A stretch of 64,000 nucleotides of DNA, taken from Marsupella aquatica. Its lineage: Eukaryota > Marchantiophyta. Numbering within the stretch: position 1 is the first letter of the stretch; each line of letters starts with the position of its first letter. The translations under genes and the position numbers were made by a program. Positions 11,655-24,099 of this stretch are shown here, in pieces. The DNA lies in contig OZ316894.1 of NCBI GenBank assembly GCA_973895155.1, positions 17,422,001-17,486,000 of the forward strand, given 5' to 3'. The notes beneath the pieces are model-generated. The model saw only the letters and a list, made by a program, of their open reading frames with translations, was not told the DNA's origin and did not search any database.

Positions 11655-12500
11655 TCATGTTGGGGTAGATGTATATTTACTGAATCTTGTGTTTCTCTGC
11701 ATTCTAATTCGCAGTGCATCCACCGGAGGATTCTTTGCCCGCCAGAAGCACAGTTGTGTGCTGGAGAGACGATGGCAGAGCCGCTTCACGGCTTGAGATT
11801 GTTGTACTGATCATGTGACAGATTCTGCCGATTTTCTGAGCAGGATCCGGAACTTCGTACTGTTTCGAGGATGGTTGAAAGACGAGAAAAACTGACTAAA
11901 CCCTTGTGAGAGATGCTTTGTGTAGTGTGGGCGATGGGGGATATATTTGTCTTGCATGCTGTCTGAGTGCATGACTCAAATGCGATTTCTTATTGTAGCC
12001 CGTGGCACCTTTCGCCTGTTTGAGATCTTGTTTGAATTGCGGTTCTTGGAGTTCCTGGGGGAATATATTTTAATTCTAGGGCAGAAGTTAGGGAGCTAAC
12101 TGCGCGGAATCTGTTTTGGGTCTCCGTTACTCCATCGTTCGTCGAGCGTTATGTATATGATCCTTTGAGCAAATGGACAGTTGATTACAGTATGAAGCTG
12201 TGGTATTGCACTTCAAGCGAGAAATAGATTGAAAGGTTCTCAGTCTTGCACTTGATTGTCGCCTGACGTGTTTTTTTGGATTCTACTCTTTTCTCCATTG
12301 GAACTAGTGTTCTCACGCGAGTAATGTGGGGTCAATGTGAGTCTCGCTATGTCCGATTTCTGAGTACATTGAATCGATTATTGCAGGTTCCTTTGTCGCT
12401 TTTCCGTTACATAATAGTATTTTTTTTCTTAGGAACAAGAATTACAGCAAGCTCTTCACTAACAACGACCCTGACTCGATTGAAAGCCTAACCGGCACAT
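11655..12500 (+). other. Probable 3' untranslated region and downstream flank of eS10
   Basis: No coding signal downstream of the stop. The sequence is T/G-rich, consistent with a transcribed 3' region; I cannot fix the polyadenylation site. Confidence 0.4.
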
Positions 12501-14449
12501 GTTTCATGTTTCATGTTCCATTCCACGGCTGGTCTATGATGTTAGTAAAATTGCGTTATCTTTCCTAATGGCATCAGCCTTGTGGAAAACAATTTCGCTG
12601 AGACCTCTGCTGCTTTTCACTAGTGATGCATTTCATAGCAGTTCAGATTTTGGGAAGCTGTCGTGGTGATGACATCCACAAAGCTTGGCAGAGATACCGT
12701 GATGTGTATACAGCATCAATCCAAATGGCAGCAGCCTTGCGGTAAAAGTATTCTGAGACTCTCTGAACAACGCAACCCAAGGAAGTAACCCATTTTTTTC
12801 TGGTTGTTTTTGCCACTTTTTGGTTTTAACCCGTCGCAAGTTGTTATAGTGGTGGCGTCTTGAATGACTTGACACAGAACTCAAATCTGCACTGAAGGCT
12901 ACGGAGTGTCGTCTTTGTTAGTAATAAGTGAAAACGGAGTGCAGGTGTTCGGTGCACTCAGTACTGCAGAATGATGGAAAATTATCATTGCAGGGCTCGA
13001 TATCCCTCACTTTGATCAGCGTTAGATGTATAACCCTGCGCTTTGAGGGGATTGATCTTCTAGAGAGTTACCTGACAGGGGAGTGAAATAACTTGAAGCA
13101 GAGACTTTGCAATTTGGTTCTGTTTTCTGTTATGGGCCCCGTGTAGCGTATTATTCTGATAGGTAAGTGAAGGAGCTTTATGCCGGAGCAGGGAACAGTG
13201 TGACATTAGAGTGTTGGTCTAATGAGATTAAGAATGTGGGCCGAGCCTGCATTGAAGAGTGATGGGTGTGAGAGGAGAGGAGAGGACTGCTCTTTTGATC
13301 CGTTTCGAGCACTGCACCGAAGTTTCTAGGCCCAAACTTGTGTAATGAGAGCTGCCAGGATACTGATATGGAGCTTGTTTGGGTCATATTTTTTCTGAAA
13401 CGAAATCTAGGCTTTCTCTGAAAGCTTCTTCCCTGACACGGGTTCGTCACTTCTGAGACTCGTACCCGAACATGAAATGGCCTTTCTCCCTCCTCTGCCA
13501 TCGCCTTCTTCTGAAATTTGGTCGTCGAATTTAGCCTTCATGAATCTTGACCCTGTTCCTCACGGGTACCTTTCCTCGAAGGCACTTTCCACCGGACAAG
13601 CAAGAACGCGAGACATCCAGTATTCTTGTCATACCTCATCTTCACTAATATCTGGTTCTGGAAGACCGATGTCGCTGAAGCAATAACATCGCGGACGAAC
13701 CAAGCTATCGTTGCCCTATCTCCATAATCTAATTTTTTACAATCTCGAAATATTTCACGATGAGAACTTGAGGCCTATAGTTCCTTTCTCAAAGCCACAA
13801 GGCCTCCCTGATTCTACACATTAAGAATGCCTTTTCTATCAGATGTTTGCCTACGTTCCTACGCCAAAAAAATTGGGTGACCCCTACCGAACTCCAAAGT
13901 GTCACAGGGATACGATCACGAACTCCAAAGTGTCACAAGAATAACGATCACTACAGGAGTGAAAAAGTGAGTTCCAACGAACTAGCCACGTACATAAATA
14001 AAAAGTCAGGATAACCTTGGCCTGGACTCTGGACCAAGCAGAAGCTATCAATCCCTTGGACACCCAAACTACCGGGTCGTAACACAAGTAACATGTCCAG
14101 ATTACCTGAATCGCATCTACTTCCGAGCCAAGGTTTGCTTGTGATCATTCTTCCTAACCAAGCAATCAGACTTCTGTTCTCTGCAATCGACTGTTTAGTC
14201 GCGGCTCAAATCGTAATAGAGAGACAAACTGACATGGTGCACAAACGTGGCCGATGCAAATTGTTATTGTAGTTTCGATCCACCGCCCACTCCTCATTTG
14301 AAGGTTTATTCCTGCCCGCTAAGAGTAGACACGGCCTCCTGCGTAACTCGGCGAATACTGATTAAGAAGTCACTGGAAACCGAATTCATGACGCAATAGA
14401 AGCAAAGACCTCACCACGAGAGTGTTGTTGTGTGCGACTACGTCCTTTC
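12500..14449. other. Intergenic; nothing recognised
   Basis: Only short, unrelated open frames on both strands. A small direct repeat (GAACTCCAAAGTGTCACA at about 13891 and 13920) is the only structure noticed. Confidence 0.4.
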
Positions 14450-15700
14450 TCACCTCGAGCCTCGAGGACCCCAACCTCCATTTTCTAAGGGCGTATACAA
14501 CCAATTGTTTGCTAGACCAGTCGACTGGCAACGCTTACACAATTGCCTCCCCCGTCCCCTACATAGTTCACACTTCTCTAACGGAATTCCTGTAAAGACT
14601 CCTCCTGGTATGACGGGAGCAACAACCGAGCGGTAGCATTTAGAATCGAGCTCCAGTTGTATCATTCTTGAGAGAAAAATCACGTTGTCACTAGGCTTGT
14701 TCAGATTGGATTTTCAGATGTAGATCTCAGCAGTAGGGCCGAAAAGGAATTGACAGGAGGCATACTGGCGAACCAGGCATGAAACGAGGTGATGTTCAAT
14801 GCTTACCAGTTTTACCCCGCCCTTTGCAAAGTACACAAAGCTGCGCAGCGAGCCGATTATGAGTGAAAGGAACAAGTGATCGAAGGAATGAACATAAAGA
14901 ATTTGTGACAGGATGGAAGTTTGGGCGGCACAGCACGGCTTGAAAAGTAAATGCAGTAGATACACATTTTTGAGCTGAGTGTAGTTAGATACATTGTTCC
15001 CCACTCCAAGACACTCGCCGCATCTTCTCGGCTTCTGCATCCATAAGGAAATAAAAAGACAGGAATCAGGAAGACAGAATGAGCCTCGCCGGCATTGCAA
15101 TGGCGTGGTACGCTTGATAAAGTGCTCTTGACTATGCGACATTCATCGGACGGGCAGGTTCCTGTATACATGGCAGCTTTCAATTGGCAGGGTCCCACAT
15201 CCATCCTACGCAAATGTGAGTTACAACGCGACCTACAACAGAATGACGTCAGTTGCTCTGAAGATGGTCGATTTCCATGATTGTGTCCCGTTACACAGAA
15301 TTTGGAGCTATCAGTCCATGTCTGAGTGAAGTATCCTGCTGAATACTCTCAGAACCATGAGCGCACGACTCTACTGTTGCTTTCGATTGTAGATGGGAAA
15401 GAAAGCGATAACTTGAATTCGAAATTGGAAATTTATAGCCTGAATTGGAACCTTTCTATGAGCTAATTTCCGCCCTCTCAAAGTGACATAAAATTCTAAT
15501 TACGTTCGAGTACTTGCAATGGAAGAATTGAAGGAATTCTATGACCGTTTGACGCGAATCTTACAGAGAGAGAATTGAAAAGAGGTGATACTGACAATGA
15601 TCTTGCGGGCTGTTCGTGTCATCTGAGGGATAAAAAAAGGGACGACGACGACCGCCAGTGTTGCCAAGAGTCCTCCCCACGCCGGACCTCCTTGACTCAT
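14450..15700 (-). CDS. Small membrane-anchored DnaJ-type (CxxCxGxG) zinc-finger protein
   Basis: Reconstructed as four exons: 15700-15596, 15034-14993, 14840-14807, 14604-14450 (336 nt, 111 residues plus stop). All joins are in phase, with donors GTCAGT, GTATCT and GTAAGC and good CAG acceptors. Residues 1-35 carry a hydrophobic segment (GLLATLAVVVVPFFIP), probably a membrane anchor. The rest has the zinc-binding pairs CGECLGVG, CVLCKGRG, CELCRGRG and CKRCQSTG, then a conserved-looking end NNWLYTPLENGGWGPRG. This four-motif arrangement matches the DnaJ cysteine-rich domain without a J domain, as in small plant 'DnaJ-related' proteins, many of them plastid thiol/chaperone factors. Location and partner are not known. 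The last exon could continue instead of stopping, since CGAG/GTGAGA would also be a splice donor. Exon 1 assignment is the least certain. Confidence 0.72.
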
Positions 15701-16596
15701 GTCTTATTGGAGTGCAGCAGCCGTCGTCTGGTCCAGGATTGTGCTACTTAATTCAATGCTATGGATACCGAACATTTGGTATAGTCTTGTGGATTTTCAT
15801 AGCAGTCACCGCCATTTTCGCCATTTCGTCCCCGAGAAATCCTTTAGCTTAGCAGCCTCAATTTTTCGTTCACAGGCGTACCAACGGGGCAGAGGAATAT
15901 TTTGAATGGAAAGCTAAATCACTGCCAACTCCATTTGTTGCGCTATGTCTTATCAATTAAGTGCTTTGACGTTGCTCTTCTGTTGCAAACTCTGTTCGGT
16001 TGCAATGCCTAGGATCTCCTGCTCCTTCTCAGTTGATCATACCTCACTCAATTTCAGCTCAGTTCCTTCGCAGTTATTCATCGCAATTTCTTTTTGCTCC
16101 ATATAAGTTCGATTTCTGCTCCAGAGCACTACGCAACGTTGGGTCTGTAGTGAAATTTCACCAAACGCCAGGCACTCTAAGCGGAGTCTGCTACTGTCCT
16201 TCAAATCCAGAGCCGTGGCCCGATAAAATCCAGGTGCATTTGTTTATTCATTTTCTTTCACTTTGCCTCCGCATCTTTGCTCAATTTCAAATACGAAGAC
16301 ATTTTCACATAACCATCAAATTCTCGGCTCGGAATTCCCGTCCGGTGCCGCCATAGCCGGTCCAGTGCCCGACATTTGCTCTCTTTCTAAATTGCTGCTC
16401 CTGCTTAGAATTGAAATGTATTTATCCTCAACACTCTCATTGGCATTTATGATAACTTGCTGTGGACTAGTAGTGTACCTCAGGCACTTCACTCCGTGCG
16501 CTGTCGTGCTCCTATAATGGCTTCTTTGTCCACCATACTCGATCTCCCGCGGACAGCAGCAATTATTTCACATAACATCTCATCAGTTGCAACGAT

Positions 16597-17150
16597 GCGC
16601 TCTGAATCTTCGTCTCCCTCCTCCCGCCATGGATTACACCACCATCACATCCAACCAACCGCGCGCTCACAGCGATGAGAGAAAATATTCGCAAATAATT
16701 AAATTCCTCCCTGCTGCACCTCCTCACTGAAGGATCTGCCGATTCTCCACCTCCAAGCGTTTTCGCAAGATCTGTCTCAACTAGAAGTAGACCATCATGC
16801 TTGTGTTTTTGTTAGCTGCTCTTGCAGAGTTCCGATTTCATGTGCTCGCATTGCCCGTAACTTCGAACAAATTATACAAGGCAGACCATCACGAATCTAT
16901 GGGCGCTTTGAATCTCCGCCTCCCTCCTCGCGCCATGGCTTACATCACTCACATCCAACCAACCGCGCGCTCATAGCGATGGCTGTTCACGGAAAGAAAA
17001 TACTCACAAATATTAATTTCCTTGCTGCTGCACTGAAGGATCTGCCAATTCTCCACCTCCAAGCGTATCGCAAGTTCTCTCTCGAAACAAGAAGGCCATT
17101 ATGCTGGTTTTTTGGTCAGCTGCGTTTCCGATTTCACATGTTTCGATTTG
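16597..17150 (+). repeat. Two diverged copies of a ~306-bp unit
   Basis: GCGCTCTGAATC at 16597 and GCGCTTTGAATC at 16903 begin matching stretches. Both continue with CTCCCTCCT, ACATCCAACCAACCGCGCGC, CTGAAGGATCTGCC and CTCCACCTCCAAGCGT in the same order, with small indels. Confidence 0.8.
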
Positions 17151-18261
17151 TGTTCACATGTAATACGACGCAGAGAAGCACGATTCTATGCTATTCCGAG
17201 CTTTGCAGAATGGAATTCATCCTCTCGATCATATGCTGTTCTCGTGCGCTTTTGCCATTTCGTTCTTCTTCTGTCATCTCTTCTACTCTCGTCTCTCGTC
17301 TCTCGTCTCATCTGCTTTTCGTGTGGCTCCCCGCGTCCCGATATTTTGAACCGCTCTCGTTGAAGATTTACATGAGCTTCAGCTCGAATTTTTAATTGAC
17401 TACTATAGAATGCCCATAGCGCTCTGGATACAGGACTTTATTACACTAGTGGCGTCCGAGAGTGAAAGTTATGGGTTTGGGATATATTTCATAACTCAAG
17501 TATGGGACCAGTTATAGAATTTAAAAAAGGGGTGGGGGGCAGGGGGGGGGAGGTAACATTGATTGCCCCATAAGGCAGTAGGTACTGCCTCACTTGTCTC
17601 ATAGCATATATTGAATTTTTCTCAATTCTTGAAAAGTTTCCGTCTCAAATGCAACAATGATCACCATGTCACGAGCAAATCCCACGTGTCTTCAGTCGTG
17701 GTTTCCGGAGTTCCGGTTCTTGGATTTTTGGATTTCCGGCTAAAGTTGCGGGTTAAATGTTGAGCCCACGGGCATTCCTTACGGTAACCACTGGTCCGGG
17801 CTAAGCATGGGCAGGATTCTCACAAGTACAGGCAAGGGGCCAAAAATGTGTCATTTGCGGGAGGGCTTTGTTCTGGCCGGCGATGGGAGTGCCTCGATGG
17901 GGAAGGGGTAGAGGGGCAAGGCTTATCCCGGACCAGTGGCGACTTGCCATGTGGCACCAGGGACCATGTACTGGGTATGCCTAAACGGATCTACGGAATG
18001 GGGGGCAACTTAGCGATTTAATTTGTTTGGGGGGCAGGTTATGAAATTAGGGGGACAGAAAAGCTGTATTCCGTAATGCCCTCTAAACAGGAGTTATTGT
18101 ATCCATAGAGTCTCTTCACTTTTAGATCTCCAACTAGTTTCTCCTATTATTTCATCTTCCTCCATGCCCTTCTTGATTTTCTCTCTGTATTTTCCAGGCA
18201 TTCTTGAATGCACAGTACTTGGGTATTCTCCTCTACAGAATTAATAATAAATAATCTCTTA

Positions 18262-18985
18262 GGCTCTTTAAGTGTATTGAGGTATTGTTACCAGAGGCAT
18301 AAAATAAGTAAAAATAATATAAGCTAAGGACTTCAAGTGCGTTGAGCTCCTGTTACCAGAGCATTATGGGCCATAGCCCCCCAAAATAACTAACAAAAAT
18401 ATCTGAGGGTTTTAGTTGTGTAAAGATCTTCTTACCAGGGCATTATGGGCAATAATCGCCTCTCAAACTTGAACCTAAGCTCTTGCATAATGACAAGCAA
18501 CACTGTAAACAGGACTTTACTATATACTCCATGCACTTGATGAATTTTCTTTTTATAAGTTGAGGTGCTTTCATGGAATGTTAGGTGATTTTTCTCTATG
18601 TGATTTTAGTTGCTTAATGGAGAGGAATGCAGTCCAGATTTGGATCAAGAATTATGAAACTTGTCTACTGTTAGTAAAAGTACGACTATTAGTAAAAGAT
18701 GTAAAGATTTAGATTGGGAACTACTAAGCTCCTATACTTTTAGTAAATAACACTCACGATAACAAATCTTGTAGGCTTTAAGTGTGTTAACACCCTGTTC
18801 AGAGGGTAGTCCAGATTTAGATAGGGAATTACGAAACTTCTTTACCGTTAGTAAAAGTAGTAAAGATTTAGAGGGGGAAACTCCGAAACTCTACTTTTAT
18901 TAAAAACAATATGAAAGAAAGAAATCTTGTAGGCTTGTAGTGTATTGAAGCCGTGTTAAGAGGGCAAATACAGGCAATTATAACC
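18262..18985 (+). repeat. Irregular degenerate repeats (TTACCAGAGGGCATTATGGG type)
   Basis: At least five degenerate copies of a ~38-nt phrase (AAGTGTGTTGAG then TGTTACCAGAGGGCA) occur at about 18262, 18328, 18408, 18776 and 18930. A second element (CAGATTTAGAT then GTTAGTAAAAGTA and AAAGATTTAGA) occurs at about 18633 and 18813, about 180 bases apart. Confidence 0.65.
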
Positions 18986-20031
18986 ACTAAGAAATCAAGC
19001 TATAGCCCTCGCTTGTCATGGCTTTTTATGAGCCACCAGGGCATAACTCTGTCCTTAGCGCATCACTAATCCTTCGAGCATCTTTTGAGGTTTGGAGATT
19101 TTCCGTAGCTATCGGAATTACTATATCTTTTGCGTGTTATCACAGCATAAATAATCTTCTGAGGTTTGGATATTTCATTGGCGATCGAGAATTTTACAGA
19201 CACTAAATATAGGGCTGGAATTTTTGCTTTCCCGTCTTCCAAAGACATCACCACAGTTTCCCCAGCTTCCCCTAAAACATCTCGTCATTCAAGGGCATCA
19301 ATGTGTCACATATTAACTGTCCAGTAAGCAACTTTACACCGGCCTGACATGCTTGAATATGCAACGATGAGCATTACAAAGGCTCAGCGGCTTAACAATC
19401 AGTATCAGTCTATTAAATCCATGACTCAGGCCATCATCGTAGACTGAATGGAATGGCCGCACCTTTACAGAAATATAGCCATCTTCAATACCACAACATT
19501 TATGTCACCGAACCAAGCAGTACATCTCAACATGTTCCTGGTAGGGGATTGTATATCTGCAACCATTAAACCTCAAGGGTACCCGAAGATATGTTACAAG
19601 CAGAGAAAACGGAGCTTGACTCGGCGTGGATTTCGAATCTCGTGCAAAACCTGAAGGCAGGGACCCAATCTCAACAACCCCTCCACTACCCTTTCTATCA
19701 ATTTGATCTCCTGACGATTCCTGGCTACAATCTACCCTAGAAAGGGAACAATAGGTGGATGGAAACAATCCGATTCTAAAGCTAGTTTGATCCATAACAC
19801 TAATTAGACCAAGGCAAGACTGTAAAGGAACCGATGGGCTTTCCTTCGCTCGTTCTTGCCACATAAAAACTGTCCTACGAAAGGAGCTTGGACTTTCCAT
19901 GCCCAAAAAAATCCACGAGCAGGCAAGACAACTCTTTTTGTCCAACCCAATGACACTTCAGAAAAACGAAGCCATCAACTGAGGATACTTCAGTTGATTT
20001 CAATATTTCAGTAACACAAATAGAACCCTGG

Positions 20032-23000
20032 TTACGTCGACGTTGTAGACTTTGTTTGACTATCCGAAACGTTCTTTGCTACTGAATCAATCGTAAATCC
20101 GGTCATGTCTGATCCAAACACGTGACCCATTTTTGACCTTTTGGTCTCAAGGTACCGTGTATTTTCTGCAGTGAGCTCCGATAAGATAGGCACCCGACGA
20201 CTCACTGACAACCCATATCCCTTCAAACCCAAATACTTTGATGGGTTGTTGGTCATGAGCTTCATTGTTTTAACTCCCAGATCTTTCAAAATCTGCATTA
20301 CAACGCAGCATAGTAACATCAAATTATGGTTGTAGACTATCTTGTAAGCATCGACAACGTCACCAAGATCATCAGACCTCATTTCATCCTCAAAATAAAC
20401 AGGCTCAGGCCTTCCAACTGTGTCACAAATAGCGTTCAAACCACAATGTAATATAGTCCCGGGCTTGTATCCGAACCCACACTATATCCTGAGTAGTACT
20501 AATCTGTAGATGAAGTGGTTTGAAAAATTGAATTCACAGCCGCTCTTCTCTTAACCTCACGTAAGACGCTACTCCTTGAGTATTCGAAGAAACTAAACAA
20601 ATCAAGAACCATCGATGCCAGAGGAGTTCGGGGAAATCAAAACAGTCACGCACATATTTAAAAGGAAACGTCAAATGGAGGATAAAGATCCACAACTATG
20701 TTGCCATGGAACTATACCTACACTTCTCCATGCGTAAAAGCCGAATTCAATGAAGAGCATACCTGTGCACCAATCCCATACTCACGAGAATCAACTGGTA
20801 AGCCCAGGTCGACATTGGCTTCTACAGTATCACGTCCTGCATCTTGCAAATTATAGGCCTGTAACTTATGGCCCAAACCAATGCCCCTGCCTTCATGCCC
20901 ACGTAAATACACCAATACTCCCCTCCCTTCTTTCTCTATATTCTGCATGGCTTGGGCCAGTTGGTTGCCGCAATCACAACGAGCTGAACCAAAAATATCC
21001 CCCGTCAAACATTCAGAGTGTACCCTCACAAGAACATCCAATCCATCTCCCATGACTCCCTGCGTACAAAAGTTTGCTTCAGCACATCAGGTACAATTGT
21101 CTCGTTCCAACCCAAAATTGGAAAATGAAAGCCCTAGACTCATCACTCCTACTGGTAAACATCCATGAGGCACATCAGCTGAAGTGATATCATGACCCAC
21201 TCTAACAATATTTGTTGTCTATCCCATATATTTGAGCACTAAACTATTTTGTCCTCATGTTCAAGCGCCAATTTGACCTGACCTGAGGCCTTCTTCTTGA
21301 GCAGGGCCACTCTGGACTCCTCCTTAGCTGATGAATTACTGTTCCAACTCATCTGAACTGAGGTCCGTGCGCTAAACCCTGGTTCAAAGTTACTAACGGA
21401 ATAGAACCTCACCTTCACCATGGCGATGTGCTCAATCCCATCTAATTGAGATGTATAACTGTAAGCCTGGAAAGCACCCCACTGGGTGGGTAATCTTGCC
21501 ACGGCTGTTCTCGCCACCAGCTTTCTACGCTTTTGCCTAAATCTGTGAACACGGACAGCCGCGACTTTTTAGACCTGCAGAACCCTACACCAGACGCGCA
21601 AATCATAACAAGCTGACGAAAAGCAATTCCGCATCCTCAAGTTTGCAGATCCAATGGACCAGGAAGGTCCACTGTCCTGGACGTCGTGCGTTACAGTTGG
21701 TCACTTACCATGTAGCGGACCTCTCTGTACTTGCACGGGGTAATGCACGGAAATACCCTACGATCTAATTTTGGTCATTGATTATTCAATTCAAGAAACT
21801 TTAATAGCTAGAGAAAACTCTTTGATCCACAAACGAGGAATAACTCACTCTCGATTAGAGGTCTTTGAAATACAATAAATAAATGTTTTTAACAAGAACA
21901 TTCAACAACTCTCTGTTGACTGAGAACAAGAGCTTTCCTCGGGACCCTGAATGAATGGCAGCATTTACATCACAAAACAAGTCATAAGTCAATCGGTAGC
22001 CCAATAATTTTCTTTACAGGAACCAAATTTAGATAGACTCATTAGAATGTATACCTCACAAGGTCTGCAATTGATACAAGGGGAAGGTCATGTATCTTGG
22101 CGAACTTCTTGAGGTCAGGTAAGCGGGACATCGAACCATCGGCGACATTCACCAGCTCGCATAAGACACCAGCAGGCGGTAAACCAGCAAGTTCTGTAAA
22201 ATCAACCGCTGCCTCCGTATGTCCAGCCCTTTTCAAAACACCACCTTCCCTGGCTCGCAAGGGGAATATATGGCCAGGGCGTTTGAAGTCCCCAGATGTA
22301 GACTCAGCAGAAGCCAAGGCCAATACGGTTTTCGCTCTATCACTTGCTGACACACCAGTTGTTGTCCCAACCCTTGCATCCTGCACTCGAACAGGAAATG
22401 ATTTTATCCGGCTATACGCATCGTAACTGGCTGAAGAAAACCTTTCAATACCATGCCCTAATGACAGGAGACTCGATTTATCGCAGCTGATACAAGTCCG
22501 ACGTAAGAAAACAAAATGTTGTCCTCATTTACCAACATAATTCCCTGGACTTTTTGTCTGAATTCCAGAGCGTGATGCAAGGCATCTCCATATGTTAGAA
22601 CCTGAAGCTCGACAAATTCTCTCCTCTCCAGATCATCACGGAAGGAAAAAATCATACCACCGAAACAGTGAAAGCTGTCACCATAGCCTCGTCGTTCTCT
22701 TCACTTCGAACCATTTGTGGGAGATTGAGCCGATCCAGATCGGATCCTTTCATGCCCACACATACAATACCAGTGCCATGATTTACAATGAATGTCATTG
22801 CTTCCGGAGTCGCCAGGGAGGCTGCCATGATCAAATCACCTTCATTTTCTCTGTCTTCGTCGTCGACGACCAGTATAAACTGCAGAGAGAGATATAAAAC
22901 TTGTAAGTAAAGAATTTGTTGCACTCAGCTTATCGCGTACCATCTAGCAGTGTATCAGCTCACATTGTCACTTGGAACGGCGCTGGCAGGACATTATTAT

Positions 23001-23589
23001 CTGTAGCCAATTCCGTGCGCACCTTTCCTTGTCGAAGCGCCTCAACGGCCTCCATGATGGAAGAAAAACCTTCGGTAGGACGATCTGGATCTCCATCCAC
23101 ATCACTCAGAAAAAATTGTTCCGTGCTTGGATTAATTTCTGCTGCGACGAGGCTCTTAAAGTTTAGAGGCTGCTCTGCAGAGCCAGCAATTCGGTCCAAT
23201 TCATTTACACTACCGTTGGTGAAGGCACCATCGACCTTGGCACTAGATGAGCTTCCATTGAGAGCCGAGCAAACAATTGACCCTGATCTGATACCATGGC
23301 TCTCTCGCTGTGAAAATCGTGCAGGCCATGCAAGACGTAGGTTCTCGACACCCGCTGAAAGCCTTCTCCCTGAGCTAAATACACCATCACATTTCACGGA
23401 ATTAGCAACACGAATTAGGAAGGAAATCACACAGCACTGATTTATCGATACAGAGGAGGTCTGGTGATGAAGAGGAGAAGCAACGACGGACCTCAGAAAC
23501 GACGCAGAACGAGCTCTGAGATACACCTGATCCAGAATCGCAGGCGGGGCAGAGGGCCAGGTCGACGTTTTAGCAAACGTCACACTCAT
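20032..23589 (-). CDS. RIBA: RIBA: bifunctional 3,4-dihydroxy-2-butanone-4-phosphate synthase / GTP cyclohydrolase II
   Basis: Supplies both precursors of riboflavin (from ribulose-5-phosphate and from GTP), in plants in the plastid. Exons: 23589-23023, 22879-22658, 22380-22055, 21536-21413, 21059-20763, 20292-20032, giving 598 residues with all phases matching. The ATG at 23589 opens a Ser/Arg-rich, transit-peptide-like region of roughly 170 residues. The DHBP synthase half shows [15 protein letters not shown] (about 195-210), [11 protein letters not shown] and [10 protein letters not shown]. The cyclohydrolase half shows [20 protein letters not shown] with zinc ligands C430, C441 and C443, then [27 protein letters not shown] and [12 protein letters not shown]. 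Both active sites are therefore intact, unlike plant paralogues that lost one half. A GA microsatellite lies upstream. No FMN riboswitch-like structure was noticed. Very sure of identity. Confidence 0.96.
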
Positions 23590-24058
23590 CTTGAAACGAG
23601 CAGACACGATCCAGACGGCACACCAGAGAAAACTGTGGCGATTTCCGCACCGCAAAATTGTCCAATAACTGAAAAGATATTGAGAAACTGCCACTAGCAC
23701 TGGCTCAGACGCAATTCCCTCATGGACGAAGAAACATCAGTGTTTCCTGTTGGTGGTGATCTGCGGAAGCTTCTGCAAAATTGGCATCCACTCTCCAGCA
23801 AAACGAAAGCATATCAACTACGACCTCCCTCTGCTGATCTGCGCTCCAAGCTTAGGGTGCGAGTGACAGTGGGGGCAAGCCCGGGTCGTCACAGCCAAGT
23901 TCCTGCGCCTATGCAGTCCACTCATGCTGCACCTGCGAGGGCGGGTGAGCAGCTCCCTCCCGAGAATTCTAACCACTCCCCTGCGAGCGCCTTCGAGCTC
24001 AATGACCTGCTCGTTGCAAAGCAGGATTCGAAACTTCCTTCACCAAAAAATAACCCAG

Positions 24059-24062
<4 letters not shown>

Positions 24063-24097
<35 letters not shown>
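24063..24097 (+). repeat. (GA)n microsatellite upstream of RIBA
   Basis: About 17 GA units lie roughly 480 bases upstream of the RIBA start codon. On the RIBA coding strand they read as CT repeats, a common plant core-promoter/leader feature. Confidence 0.9.

Positions 24098-24099
<2 letters not shown>

Larger units (their letters stand above)
15701..19990. other. Intergenic, repeat-rich; no supported gene
   Basis: 15701-16000 probably holds the promoter of the zinc-finger gene. After that come a two-copy ~306-bp duplication (16597-17150), a G-rich stretch (17517-17560), a poorly defined GC-rich block (17690-18080) and irregular short repeats (18262-18985). 19445-20031 is likely the 3' region of RIBA. 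Open frames lack domains. Confidence 0.45.

Noticed and set aside
19505-19945. 146-aa minus-strand frame downstream of RIBA
   Set aside because: No ATG-supported start or domain; most likely 3' untranslated or intergenic sequence.
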